Origin: Jimgerdemannia flammicorona | Taxonomy: Eukaryota > Mucoromycota > Endogonomycetes > Endogonales > Endogonaceae | Length of the DNA stretch: 40,208 bases | NCBI GenBank assembly: GCA_003990745.1 | Contig: RBNI01000148.1 | Coordinates: forward strand, 1 to 40,208 | Direction: 5' to 3' | Program-made: the position numbers and the translations under genes | Shown: one piece after another, positions 7,867 to 17,526 of the stretch | Numbering within the stretch: position 1 is the stretch's first letter | How the letters are laid out: every line of letters begins with the position of its first letter | Notes under the pieces: model-generated | Told to the model about the DNA's origin: nothing | Databases searched by the model: none | What the model saw: only the letters and a program-made list of their open reading frames with translations

Positions 7867-8925
7867 ATGAAAATGCATCTCACCACATTCTATAGATATA
7901 CTACTGAAGAGTCAATCCTGACCTTCATTGAAGACTTTGAACAATTCGCCGCTGTATGAGCCCTTAGTGTGGATGCACAATTGGCCCTTCTACCAGTCAG
8001 CCTTAGAGGACCTGCCAGAGACAAGTTCAATATAGCTACTATTGCTGATTCTGGTGCAGCCAAACTTGCCAATATGAAAACCTTCCTCAGAACAACATAT
8101 TATACCAAAGAGATCAAGCAAGCTCTTAAGGATCAACTCAATACTATCTGCCAGGGACTTAGTGAAGATCCCAACTCATTCTATACCTGAATTTGCCACC
8201 AGATTGTCTTGGCTGGCTATGATGACCACCTCAAGGAACAAATAGCAGATTCAACCTTCCTCAAAGGAGTTTACTCTGAAATTGCCCTAGCAATCTGATC
8301 TACCCCAGCTGCACTGACCCTTGATCAGAAAGTGGTCTTTGCATAGAGATATTGGACTGCCAGACACTCTGCCGAACACTCAATGGAGAAAATAACTAGC
8401 ATCAAGATGGAGCCATCAAAGCCAACTAGTATCTTACCTGCTATAGTCATAAACAGACAACCAACCTCACCTATCCCCAAGACAGCCAAAGCTGACCCAG
8501 TGGAGGAACTCACCAAGCAGTTTGCCAAGATGACTGCACACCTTGGTGATGTTGTTAGAGAAGTCTAAAGCACCAACAGGAGACCAGTGCAGAGAATTGC
8601 AGCCGCTACAGAAGAATGCAATATCACATACTTCAGATATAGAGAAGAAGGCCACTATGCAAAGAGTTGCATGACCGAAACAAGATGCAAAGCCCAACCA
8701 AGCAATGCTAGCAGAACCAGAGAACAAACTAATGCAGTAGTCATCGAGGAGATTGGTGACACTGATGATGAAGAATACTATGAGGAGCTTGAATTCTACC
8801 CTGCTACTGAAGGTACCAGAACCCAGTCCAAGCTCTATGATAAGAAGAGCAACAGCAAGCCAGTTGGAAGACCAAAGAAGACCCCAGCTGTCACTATTCA
8901 AAGCAAGACCCAACCCGAGGGATTG
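7867..8925 (+). pseudogene. DUT-Gypsy gag (copy A), capsid and degenerate zinc knuckle
   Basis: Gag packages the element RNA. The start ATG (7867) matches the gag start of the 4.0-kb copy. The capsid-like region contains EESILTFIEDFEQFAAV, DAQLALLPVSLRGPARDKF and EIKQALKDQLNTICQGL. In-frame stops include three TGA where relatives have Arg codons, a TAG for Gln (AQRY) and a TAA near 8566. The nucleocapsid zinc knuckle, CYSCREEGHYSYEC in the 4.0-kb copy, reads YFRYREEGHYAKSC here: the first two cysteines are Tyr and Tyr through G-to-A changes, so the knuckle is dead. A 1-nt deletion near 8920 shifts the frame into the protease part; the relative shows gag and protease were originally continuous. 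Confidence 0.85.
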
Positions 8926-9239
8926 ATCAAGACATGGAGTTAGATGAAGCTGCCTACCAAATTATTGAAAGCACTACTCCAGTCTCAGGAGAAAGTGAAA
9001 GCAAGAAGGAACAGAAGCTGCACAAGACCAAGATCCACCAGTATGACATCTACAAAAACCTCAAGGAACAGAAGGTCAATGCCACTTTTGGATAGCTAGC
9101 TGAAGTCCCTGCCTTCAGACAGCAGTTGAGAGTAGGACTTGCAACTACCACCAAGAATCAAGAGTACAAGATTGTAGAAGCTCACAATGTACAGGAAGAA
9201 TCCAAGAACTCAGGTGAAGAATCCAAAGACCAGCACAAG

Positions 9240-9593
9240 ACATCAGCCTATACCCCATATCAGATTGAAAATTGTATCTTTGATGCCATCATTGATACTG
9301 GTGCTGGAGGATGCCTTATGAGCAAGAAGGCAATTGACTGCCTAGGCTGGGACATTGAAGAGTCTACCAAGATGGTCTATGTCACAGCAGACGGTACACG
9401 AGCTACCCCCCTTGGCAAAATCCAAGAAGTCTCCATCAAGATAGGAGGAGCTACCATCCCAGTAGACATGATTGTTACAAGCACCACCAACTATGACATT
9501 CTCATTGGCAACCAATGGCTTCACAAGGCCAAGGCCATCATTGACCTCAATGCCCAGAAGATGCAGATCAACTATAGAGGAAGAAAGGTATGA
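9240..9593 (+). other. aspartic protease domain (copy A)
   Basis: The retropepsin active site is seen as IFDAIIDTGAGGCLMS (DTG followed by AGG instead of the common A-S/T). Further on are the ADGTRATPLGKI flap-side segment and YDILIGNQWLHKAKAIIDL, matching the ILG-x-x-W(L) motif of Gypsy proteases. It would cleave the Gag-Pol polyprotein. The same domain is intact in the 4.0-kb element at about 26990-26640. The active-site region here has no stop; the frame ends at 9591-9593. Confidence 0.85.
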
Positions 9594-9761
9594 GTCTCTA
9601 TCAATGTCCACAAAGGAGTTCTACCAGACATAGAGGAAGGAGATAAAGAGGATACAGAGGTCTTCATGCACTCGGTGAACAAGAACAAGAGCAAGACACC
9701 CAAGCTCACAGATGAGCAGTGGTATAACAAGATCATTGATGGATATGCCTCTCAAGGAAGA

Positions 9762-9818
9762 TGCCCCCATGGTACTAGGATGTACTGCTCCAAACACCTG
9801 AATGACTGCTGGTCCTGT
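9762..9818 (+). other. conserved Cys/His motif between protease and dUTPase
   Basis: CPHxxxxYCxxHxxxCxxC, preceded by GYA.QG, is kept in all three copies that cover it (here, about 26445-26389 minus, about 34075-34018 minus). The spacing of the Cys and His residues suggests a metal-binding module. I know of no named domain with this pattern. A Lys/Glu-rich linker follows it and leads into the dUTPase. Confidence 0.6.
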
Positions 9819-9969
9819 ATCAGTGAAGTCAGAAAAATCTGCCAACAGAAACATGAGCAAGAAGCCGCTGAAGCAAAAAGGAAAGCCGAAGAAGATGACC
9901 AGCCCCCAGAGCTTCAAGCTGACAGTGATGATGAGGAGAAACAAGAATCAGACATCACCCTCAAGGTCA

Positions 9970-10379
9970 AGAAGTTTCACCCTGAAGTCAAGATCCCAGA
10001 ATACAAGACTGAAGGAGCCATAGGAATGGACCTTACCAGTATTCAAGATACTACCCTTAAACCACAGACCACCACCCTACTTGGCACTGGAATTGGAGTC
10101 AAGTTGCCAGAAAACTACACCAGAATTATCAAGACCAGGAGCAGTCTGGCCAAAAGCAAAATCTCAGTTGAAGGAGGAGTAATTGACCCTGATTACACTG
10201 GCGAGATCTTCCTCATAGTCAGAAATCACAATCACACCACCCTCTTCGAAGTCAAGAAGCATAACAGGATCGGCCAGATGCTGATCCATGAAATCAAGAA
10301 GCCCAAGATCATAGAAGCCATCAAACTCATCAAGATCGAGAGAGGAGAACAAGGCTTTGGATCTACTGGAAGAGGAGCC
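9970..10379 (+). other. dUTPase domain in pol (copy A), all five motifs
   Basis: Trimeric dUTPases hydrolyse dUTP to dUMP and pyrophosphate and so keep uracil out of DNA. Motifs in order: 1, GAIGMDLTS; 2, TRSSLAKSKI; 3, GGVIDPDYTGEI, including the Asp that activates water; 4, NRIGQM (usually DRIAQ); 5, RGEQGFGSTGRG, the nucleotide-closing arm. The stretch has no stop or frameshift in this copy, so the domain itself looks functional. Its place between protease and RT differs from non-primate lentiviruses (between RNase H and integrase) and from betaretroviruses (fused upstream of protease). Recurs at 25820-26210 and 33460-33870 on the minus strand. Confidence 0.88.
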
Positions 10380-10629
10380 TATGTCACTACCAAGATTACT
10401 GAACTTGAGCACAAGAAAGACAAGGACCAGAACAAGCACACATATACCATTGGAGAAAACTTTCCCCTGGAGGAACAACTTCTCAAGATCCTGCACCAGA
10501 ACAAAGGAGTACTTGCTACAGACTTTAGGGATATCCATAATCAAGAACCCAAATACTACTATGAAGTTGACACTGGTGATACCAAGCCCATCTATCAGAA
10601 AGCCAGACCCATACCACCTATCTATAGAG

Positions 10630-11330
10630 AATGGCTGTGAGCAGAACTCAAGGAAATGGAAGAAGCCAGAATTATCAAGCAAGCTATCAGCCCCTGGGCT
10701 TTACCTATTGTCCTTGCCCCAAAGAAAGGAAGCAAGCCTGGAGAGTTTGCACTAAGACTCTGTATTGACTACAGGAAGCTCAATGCCATCACCAAGAAGG
10801 ATAGGCAGCCCTTACCAAATATTCAAGAAATCCTTACCACCCTTGGAAGCAAAGCCAAATACTACACCACCTTAGATCTGTTCTCAGGCTTTCATCAGAT
10901 TGGTCTCACTCAAGATGCCAGTGAGAAATCAGCCTTCATCACACCTGATGCCACCTATATCTACCTGCAAATACCATTTGGAATGTGCAATGCCCCAGCA
11001 AGTTTCCAGCGAATGATGAACAGCATCTTCAGCAATGAGATTGGAAAATAGCTCTTTGTCTATGTTGATGATGTGATCATCTTCAGCAACACAGCACAGG
11101 AACATGTCAATTACATACAGCTAGCCCTCAAGAAACTCAAGGAACATGGCCTCTACATTAAGCCCAAGAAATGTAAGTTTGCAGCTCAGGAAATCGCCTA
11201 TCTAGGACACCTCATCAACCAGACTGGAATCCACACAGATCCCATGAAGATCGAGGCTGTTGCAGCCTACCCAAGACCCAGAACAACCATAGAAGTCCAT
11301 GCCTTCCTTGGACTGGCCAGCTACTATAGA
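10630..11330 (+). other. Ty3/Gypsy reverse transcriptase domain (copy A)
   Basis: Copies element RNA to DNA. Visible segments: EARIIKQAISPWALPIVLAPKK, LRLCIDYRKLNAITKKDRQPLPNI, TTLDLFSGFHQIGL (first catalytic Asp), IPFGMCNAPASFQRMMN, and LFVYVDDVIIFS with the catalytic YVDD. The FLGLASYYRRFI region follows into the connection. A TAG at 11049-11051 just before LFVYVDD is TGG in the minus-strand copy (32790 region). All catalytic residues are retained. Confidence 0.88.
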
Positions 11331-11479
11331 AGATTTATCAAAGGATACTCCAATATTGCAGCACCTATCTATGAGCTACTGAAGAAGGAGACCAAATTCA
11401 AATGGACCAAGGAGCACCAAGAAATCTTCAATGAACTCAAGACCAGATTGACCCAAGCACCTATCCTCAGAAGACCAGA

Positions 11480-11890
11480 CTGGAACCTAGAATTCATCCT
11501 GCAGATAGATGCGAGTGCTATAGGACTTGGAGCAGTCCTAGCTCAGAAGAAAGATGGATATGAATATATCATCTCCTATGTAAGCTGAGGTACCCATGGA
11601 GCAGAACAGAACTATGAGTCATACAAGCTTGAATGCTTAGTGGTAGTTTGGGCAGTAGACAAGTTCCACTACTACCTAGCTGGGAAACACTTCACTATTC
11701 AAACAGATCACTCTGCTCTCACCTGGCTATTCCACACTCTGAACCCCAAAGGAATATATGCCAGATGGATCTACAGGCTGTAAGAGTATGACTGTACTGT
11801 CAAGCACTGCTCAGGAAAGACCAACACCAATGCCGATGCACTCTCAAGAATACCCCAAAACACCCACATCAAGACCATTCAACATGAATA
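11480..11890 (+). other. RNase H domain (copy A)
   Basis: FILQIDASAIGLGAVLAQ supplies the first Asp of Gypsy RNase H, followed by EQNYESYKLECLVVVWAV with its Glu, HFTIQTDHSALTWL with the third acidic residue, and TNTNADALSRI at the end. It removes RNA from the RNA-DNA hybrid. The TGA after YVS (11586) and a TAG after YRL (11780) break it; both are transition-type changes. Confidence 0.82.
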
Positions 11891-12049
11891 AGGAGCTATA
11901 CTATGGATTAATCAGCTACCTTGGGCAGCAGAAGATGCCCAACCACCTCAAACCCTGAACAATTACCATCATCAACCAGACTTGGAAACAGTTTGAACTA
12001 GACAATACTATACTCAGAAAAGGAGGAAAACTAGTAATATCCGAACATA

Positions 12050-13080
12050 AGAAGTATCAAGTAAAGAAGGAAGTACATGAGCAAGGACACTTAGGAGGAA
12101 TCAATATATATAACAAGACAAGAAGAACTATATAGTGGCCCAAGATGGAAGAAGACCTGTGCCAATTTGTCAAAGGGTGTGACAAGTGCCAAAAACAGAA
12201 ACAAGATCAGCAAGACCAGGCACCCAGGTCATCAAGAATTGAGCCTATCCTCTTCCACCACATCACAATAGATATCATTGGACCACTACCAGTAACACTA
12301 TCAGGAAATAACTATATTATAGTTATTGTAGACCTCTTCACCAAATAGATAGAGGCAAGAGCATTACAAGAAGCCAATACCCTCTTTATAGCCAACTTCT
12401 TGCACCAAGAAATCATCTGCCACTACAAGATACCAAAGCAAATCACAACAGACTGCAGCCTGGAATTTGTCAATGGATTCCACAAGATAATGTATCAGAA
12501 ATACAAGATCCAGCACATCAAGACCACCGCATACCACCCTCAAGGAAATGGACAGATAGAGAGAACCAACAAGACCCTCAAGAACATCCTAACGAAGATC
12601 TCAGAGACATATGAGAATTGGGATAACTATCTCCCAACCGCCCTCCCTATCCTATGAGACATACAGTCACAGAGCACACACTTTACTCCAAGAGAGCTGC
12701 TCTTCGGAGAAGAAGATTCTGATGGAACCTCAGCCACAAATCTAGACCTAACTTGGAGACAGGTTGATGCAGAAATCCGGAGACTATACCAAATCAGGAA
12801 GAAGGCTGAAGATTACATCACCAAGTCACAAGCACTGACAAGAAAGAATGCAGAAAAGAATCACAAGGCCCTAGAACCCATCTGGATCAGAGAAAAGATT
12901 CTACTGTATCAAAATATGGTAGAAGCCTCATGGTCACGAAAACTGTAGCCCAAATGAGAATGACCTTTCTACATACAAGATATCAAAAGAACTACCTTCT
13001 GGCTTAGAAAAATCTCAGGGACCATACTGCCTACTATGGTACATAGGAACAGACTCAAGAAGTACTATGAACCTATATAA
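12050..13080 (+). other. integrase: zinc finger, DDE core, GPY/F-like C-terminus (copy A)
   Basis: In the first frame. The HHCC finger shows HEQGHLGG and CDKCQKQK. The core has HHITIDIIGPLPV (first Asp), QITTDCSLEF (second Asp) and TAYHPQGNGQIERTN (Glu). The C-terminal part PFYIQDIKRTTFWL... VHRNRLKKYY resembles the GPY/F module of Gypsy integrases. Stops: TAG near 12136, 12346 and 12946, and TGA at 12655. No chromodomain is seen after it. Confidence 0.83.
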
Positions 13081-13433
13081 GAGAAGCAAAACATGATGAC
13101 TGCCCACAAGGTTCTAGTCTGCGAATCATAACATATGTCCTGTGACCAGCAGGCTATCTGTCTGGACCATTCTCTAAGAGATACAGTACTGGCAACTACT
13201 CATCTGTGAGACTTTTGAAGTCAGAGGAGTTTGAACCATCAACTGATTGGTCAAGATCAGAATCAGGCCCTTGCTCTATATAAAGGGAGCGACCCTTCAC
13301 CATCATGCCAAAATATAAAGGGAAGATGCCAGCCCATAAACACCACTTTTCGACCCCTTGCCAGAGGTTATGGGATCAGCAAATTTTTCAGGACTGGACC
13401 AATGAATAAGGATGCTCAGGAAGATTCTTATTC
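13081..13433 (+). other. 3' internal spacer of copy A with TATA-like box and 34-codon ORF
   Basis: No pol similarity. TATATAAAG at 13277-13285 is followed by ATG at 13305, opening a 34-codon frame (MPKYKGKMPAHKHHF... ending at 13409). The position, between integrase and 3' LTR, is where env or accessory genes sit in other elements. The ORF is short and could be chance; the TATA could also serve the LTR gene downstream. The other copies do not cover this segment, so conservation is untested. Confidence 0.35.
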
Positions 13434-13443
13434 AGGAGGAAGA
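13434..13443 (+). promoter_or_regulatory. polypurine tract
   Basis: AGGAGGAAGA directly before the 3' LTR, the usual primer for plus-strand DNA synthesis. The preceding bases ATTC are also shared: the 4.0-kb element has the same ATTCAGGAGGAAGA at its 3' LTR. Confidence 0.75.
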
Positions 13444-13685
13444 TATAATGGTAACCCCAGAATAATAACATCAGTACAGGAGACAGCCTTTCCTTACAAG
13501 CCACCAGATCAGAGCATAAGAAGATCATATGACATATAAGATGAGTAATGATGACCAACTGTGAGTCATTGTGACCACAGTATAAGCATCCTGAAGAATA
13601 TAAAAGAAGGATCAAGGAACTGCAGTAGCAGCAACCAATAAGAACCACCAATTCCAAAATAGCTCAAAGACTTACTATAAATGAA

Positions 13686-14507
13686 ATGCCTGCCACCTGC
13701 CAAACCTCAAGGTCAAGGAATCACCAAGGCATCTCAGTAGAAGAAAGGATGTTCTAAGACATCAGAAGAGCCATGGGGACCCACACAAGAAGGACTCCTA
13801 GTGTCAACCTGGGTACTGCAGATCCCTATCACTTTATTCTCTACCACTGTGAAATGGAAACAAGGATCACCATTGCTACCAAATGCCTCCAAATGTGGCA
13901 GGAGTACGAAATAGGAAACCTCCTCTGCCGGGAGTTTCCACAGGCCAGCACTTAAGAGCTACAAGATGCCACTCCCATAGATATACATGAAACAAGGACA
14001 GCTAAGAAGATCTATCAGATCTTCAGGCATGCACCATGGACAATCCTCAACTTGGAGTATGTTAGAGTCTCAGACTTCAGAGACCTGTCATCCCACCATA
14101 TCAATATACTAGAAGCCAGGGTAGCTACAGAAGCCCAGTCCACTATCACCCTCAATAGTGAAGAATTAGAAGACTTCTGGCATCCTATCCTTCAGGACAA
14201 CCCAGACCAATTCCTGTAAGGATTGATCTCAGTATTCCAAGGCCCAAGCATCTAGGTTAGACCTCCCTAAGACCCCACATTTGTTCCTTATTTTGTGGAA
14301 GAGAACCTCATAGATTAGAGAGCCCCTGATTTCCCCACCACCGAACATGATAATGTCATTGGTGATGATGTCATTCCACATGACTTCGACATACCTGAAG
14401 CATGCGAAGTATGCGAAACGCATGACCTGCATGACAAATTCGCAGATCTCATCTCCTTCAGTGATGATGATGATGAAGCCCCCATGATCCTAAACTTTCT
14501 GCTCTAA
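13686..14507 (+). pseudogene. LTR gene in the 3' LTR (273 codons, stops)
   Basis: Same 273-codon length and frame as the 5' LTR copy, with no net indel. Here the upstream start is preserved: MPATCQTSRSRNHQGISVEE precedes RMF. A TAA directly after MF (CAA in others), a TAA after QAST (13952), a TAA (14217) and two TAG (14252, 14316) break the frame. Every one of these corresponds to a Gln or Trp codon in another copy. The acidic tail and LNFLL end are retained. Confidence 0.78.
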
Positions 14508-14514
14508 GTTCTTT

Positions 14515-14650
14515 GTTACACTGGATAATGCCAGCACCGATATTCTCATATAATACTGGATAATACCAGCACTGGTATTCTGAGGTGATATGAAATTGTT
14601 CCAGCACTGGCATTTTGATGTGATACTAGATAATACCAGCATCCTGAACC
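14515..14650 (+). repeat. 35-bp minisatellite, about 4 units (3' LTR)
   Basis: Four degenerate units starting at 14515, 14550, 14585 and 14620, one more than in the 5' LTR. Confidence 0.75.
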
Positions 14651-14983
14651 TGTACAACCATCAGTACTGACCCTAGAACTTAGTAGTTTTAGTTATTGGA
14701 ATTTATATTTAGCTTTATATCTTAGCAACATTGAATTATATTTTGTATAAATACCCCTCTTATTTCCTCTGAAATAAAGTTAGTTCTGGTTTCACTTACA
14801 CACACTTCCTTACAAGCAATCTAAGAGATAACAAGATAGTTAAAGATAAGAAGTTTGAGGACTATAAGACCTTGGGAAGGCACTCTAATAAGAACTTGCT
14901 TATAACAAACTTGAGTTAGTCTAAGAGATATACCTTGAAGAGAATCTGGCATATTTGAAGGACTCAGTGACTACTATGTGACA

Positions 14984-14987
14984 ATAT
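14984..14987. repeat. target-site duplication ATAT, right
   Basis: Matches 6242-6245 on the other side of copy A. Confidence 0.65.
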
Positions 14988-15104
14988 ATAATCAATGTAT
15001 ATCTTAAGTACTAAGTAAGAAAGCTAGTAATAACAAGTATAAGAATAATGATCTCACTTCTAAAGAATTATAGAATAGATCTAAGTTTGATATATCAAAT
15101 CTAT
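14988..15104 (+). pseudogene. Copia integrase remnant, second segment
   Basis: Translates as INQCIS.VLSKKASNN..., then TSKEL.NRSKFDISNLY, matching the Copia pattern LINRCPSKALNGKTP...YELWNGKKPDISNLRVFG. It continues the frame broken off at 6245. It is cut at CTAT by the solo LTR that starts at 15105. Confidence 0.75.
15101..15104. repeat. target-site duplication CTAT, left
   Basis: CTAT left of the solo LTR equals CTAT at 16618-16621 on its right. Confidence 0.75.
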
Positions 15105-15347
15105 TGTAACGGTGACCCCAGAATGATGACATCAGTACAGGAGACAGCCTTTCCTTACAAAGCCACCAGATCGGAGCATGAGAAGATCATATAGCATATG
15201 AGATGAGCAATGATGACCAACTGTGAGTCATTGTGACCACAGTACAAGCATCCTGAAGAATATAAAAGAAGGATCAAGGAACTATAGTAGCAGTAACCAA
15301 TAAGAACTACCAATCCCAAAATAGCTCAAAGACTTACTACAAATGAA

Positions 15348-16170
15348 ATGCCTGCTGCCCACCAAACCTCAAGGTCAAGGAACCACCAAGGTATCTCAGT
15401 CGAAGAAAGGATGTTCCAAGACATCAGAAGAGCCATGAGGACCTACTCAAGGAGGACTCCTAGTGTCTACCTGGGTACTGCAGACTCTTATTACTTCATT
15501 CTCTACCACCGTGAAATGGAAACAAGGATCACTATTGCTACCATGCCTCCAAATATGGCAGGAGTATGAAATAGGAAACCTCCTCTGCCAGGAGTTCCCA
15601 CAGGCCAGCACCCAAGAGCTACAAGATGCTACTCCCATAGATATACATGAAACGAGGACAGCTAAGAAGATCCATCAGATCTTCAGGCATGCACCATGGT
15701 CGATCCCCAACTTGGAGTATGTTAGAGTCTCAGACTTCAGAGACCTGTCATCCCGCCATATCAATGTGCTAGAAGCCAGGGTGGCTACAGAAGCCCAGTC
15801 CACTATCACCCTCAATAGCAAAGAAGTAGAAGACTTCTGGCATCCCATTTTTCAGGACAACCCAGACCAATTCCTGCAAAGATTGATCTCAGTATTCCAA
15901 GGCCCAAGCATCCAGGTTAGATCTCCCCAAGACCCCACATTTGTTCCTTATTTTGTGGAAGAGAACCTCATAGACTGGAGAGTCCCAGACCTTGTTCCCG
16001 ATTTTCCTGCCACAGCTGAACGTGATGACGTCATCAGCGATGATGTCATCCCGTGCAACATCAACATATGCGAAATGCGCGACCTGCATGACAAATTCGC
16101 AGATCTCATCTCCTTCAGTGATGATAATGATGATGATGAAGCCCCCATGGTCCTGAACTTTCTGCTCTAA
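15348..16170 (+). pseudogene. LTR gene in solo LTR 1 (one frameshift)
   Basis: Retains the original start at 15348 (MPAAHQTSRSRNHQGISVEE) and an open frame to about 15569. A frameshift around 15540 (ATIATMPP for ATECLQM) moves to the frame that stays open to the stop at 16168-16170. Apart from that indel there are no stops in this copy, making it the best guide to the ancestral protein. The acidic tail reads SFSDDNDDDEAPMVLNFLL. Confidence 0.8.
16024..16050. promoter_or_regulatory. CRE/ATF palindrome and a second near-copy
   Basis: GATGACGTCATC (16024-16035) is a perfect 12-bp palindrome with the TGACGTCA consensus of CREB/ATF-type bZIP proteins. GATGATGTCATC (16039-16050) is the same with the CpG changed to TpG. 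They lie inside the LTR gene, so coding constraint is an alternative reason for conservation. Confidence 0.45.
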
Positions 16171-16177
16171 GTTCTTT

Positions 16178-16282
16178 GTTACACTGGATAATGCCAGCAC
16201 CGGTATTCTTATGTAACACTGGATAATGCCAGCACTGGTATTCTCATGTAACACTGGATAATACCAGCACCAGTATTCTGAG
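16178..16282 (+). repeat. 35-bp minisatellite, 3 units (solo LTR 1)
   Basis: Units at 16178, 16213 and 16248, each starting G-T-T/A-A-C-A-C-T-G-G and differing at few positions. This is the most regular version of the array. Confidence 0.85.
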
Positions 16283-16617
16283 ATGACACGAAATTGTTCC
16301 AGCCCTGGAACTTAGTAGTTTTAGTTATTGGAATATATATTTAGCCTTATATCTTAGCAACTATTGAATTATATTTTGTATAAATACCCCTCTTATTTCC
16401 TCTGAAATAAAGTCAGTCAACTCAGTACAATACACACACTTCCTTGCAAGCAATCCAAGAGATAACAAGATAGTTAAAGATAAGAAGTTTGAGGACTATA
16501 AGACCTTGGAAAGGCACTCCAATAAGAACTTGCTTATAACAAACTTGAGTTAGTCTAAGAGATACACCTTGAAGAGAATCTGGCATATTTGAAGGACTCA
16601 GTGACCACTACATGACA

Positions 16618-17526
16618 CTATATATATTTAGATCCAATATATATATCTTTGATAAAAGTAATACCAATTAGCATAAATTTGAGCTAAAAGTCAGCAAGCA
16701 TATATTTCTTAGATATTCCAGCAAGATATATATACTCTGAGATCTACACAAGTAGTATATTATTATTTTATATAATATAGAGTTCTGAAAAAAGAGAGAA
16801 AATAGTTCAGAGATCTACATAGATGTACTGGTCAATATATCTACATCTATATCTATATCTCAGTTAGTACAAATATAGCAACTAAAGCAATACCCATCAT
16901 CAATCTCTCCAGTAGTCAATTAAAAATATTTTCAATTGCTATATGTATCTGAGCCTGAGCCAGAGTTGCCTAAGCCAAGAATAATGGAGATTAAGGATAA
17001 AGATGACAGTGAATTCAACAATGAGAGATCCTCTATAAAGAACAAGCAAAAGTATTTTAATGTATACTGAGAAACTCATTCCAATTTAGAAAGTTATTGA
17101 GACATATTAATAAGCCCTAGACAGCAATGATAAGACCACATAAGCTATACCAAAGCATATAAATACACATATATTATAATATCTTCTGATGAGACAAATA
17201 TATACAACAAAGCTATAATTAGCTCTGATAGTAAGAAATGGAAATATATAATAGATGAGGAATATGATTTACTCATCAAGAATAGTATATGAGATCTCAT
17301 ATTCCTTCTGCCAAATTACCAAATGATTGAATCCAAATAGATCTATAGAATTAACATAAGAGAAATAAATATATAGAGTGATATAAAGCTTATTTTATTA
17401 TAAAGGATTATTTATAGAATTATAGCATAAACTATGACAAGATATTTTCATCAGTATTCAAGCTAACTTTACTTAGAATACTCCTTATAATTAGTATACT
17501 ATATGACCTCAAAATCTATCAAATAG
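16618..17526 (+). pseudogene. Copia integrase C-terminal part and N-terminal RT remnant
   Basis: Just after the solo LTR the frame reads YIFRSNIYIFDKSN..., then KFELKVSKHIFLRYSSKIY, matching the Copia stretch LRVFGSxAYIF...KFEPKAxKGIFLGYSxNIYRLW. From about 17200 SSDSKKWKYIIDEEYDLLIK and NSIWDLIFLL correspond to the start of Copia RT (S-x-D-S-x-K-W-K-E-A-M-D-E-E-Y). YYMTSKSIK ends at the next insertion. About 16900-17180 lies between the two domains, and I read no clear match there. Confidence 0.78.
17523..17526. repeat. target-site duplication ATAG, left
   Basis: ATAG here equals ATAG at 19169-19172 after solo LTR 2. Confidence 0.75.

Larger units (their letters stand above)
8926..13080 (+). 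pseudogene. DUT-Gypsy pol (copy A): protease, Cys/His motif, dUTPase, RT, RNase H, integrase
   Basis: Third-frame reading from about 8926, with domains listed separately. Interruptions: a stop at about 9094 (GQLAE in the relative), a stop after RGRKV (9591), TGA at 10638 (Arg in the relative), TAG at 11049 where the minus-strand fragment has TGG (GKWLF), TGA at 11586, and a frameshift between RNase H and integrase (about 11890-12100). Between stops the protein is well conserved, so copy A was intact not long before decay. No chromodomain follows integrase, unlike the relic at 20940-24300. Confidence 0.88.
6246..14983 (+). mobile_element. DUT-Gypsy copy A, full-length Ty3/Gypsy with dUTPase and LTR gene (8738 bp)
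   Basis: Structure in order: 5' LTR (6246-7746), primer-binding site, gag, protease, Cys/His motif, dUTPase, RT, RNase H, integrase, 3' spacer, polypurine tract, 3' LTR (13444-14983). RT before integrase makes it Ty3/Gypsy type. Gag and pol appear to have been one frame, as in the 4.0-kb relative. Decay is by transitions: most internal stops correspond to CGA, CAG or TGG in related copies. In the first 225 bp the two LTRs differ at about 17 sites, all transitions. The copy is therefore immobile, although the LTR gene in the 5' LTR is still open for 252 codons. Confidence 0.93.
13444..14983 (+). repeat. DUT-Gypsy 3' LTR (1540 bp)
   Basis: Begins TATAATGGTAACCCC (TG changed to TA) and ends TATGTGACA. 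It aligns along its full length with the 5' LTR. TGAGTCA is at 13562, TATAAAAG at 13599, minisatellite at 14515-14650, TATAAATA at 14746 and AATAAA at 14773. Confidence 0.92.
15105..16617 (+). repeat. DUT-Gypsy solo LTR 1 (1513 bp)
   Basis: Begins TGTAACGGTGACCCC and ends CATGACA, with CTAT on both sides and no internal region, so it arose by LTR-LTR recombination. It is the least decayed LTR at several CpG sites. TGAGTCA at 15224, TATAAAAG at 15261, TATAAATA at 16379, AATAAA at 16406. Confidence 0.92.

Noticed and set aside
8919..8925. Programmed frameshift between gag and protease in copy A
   Set aside because: The 4.0-kb relative reads through this point in a single frame, so the shift is a 1-nt deletion in copy A.
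12950..13080. Chromodomain at the end of the copy A integrase
   Set aside because: Only a GPY/F-like module is seen; after VHRNRLKKYYEP the sequence has no aromatic-cage pattern.
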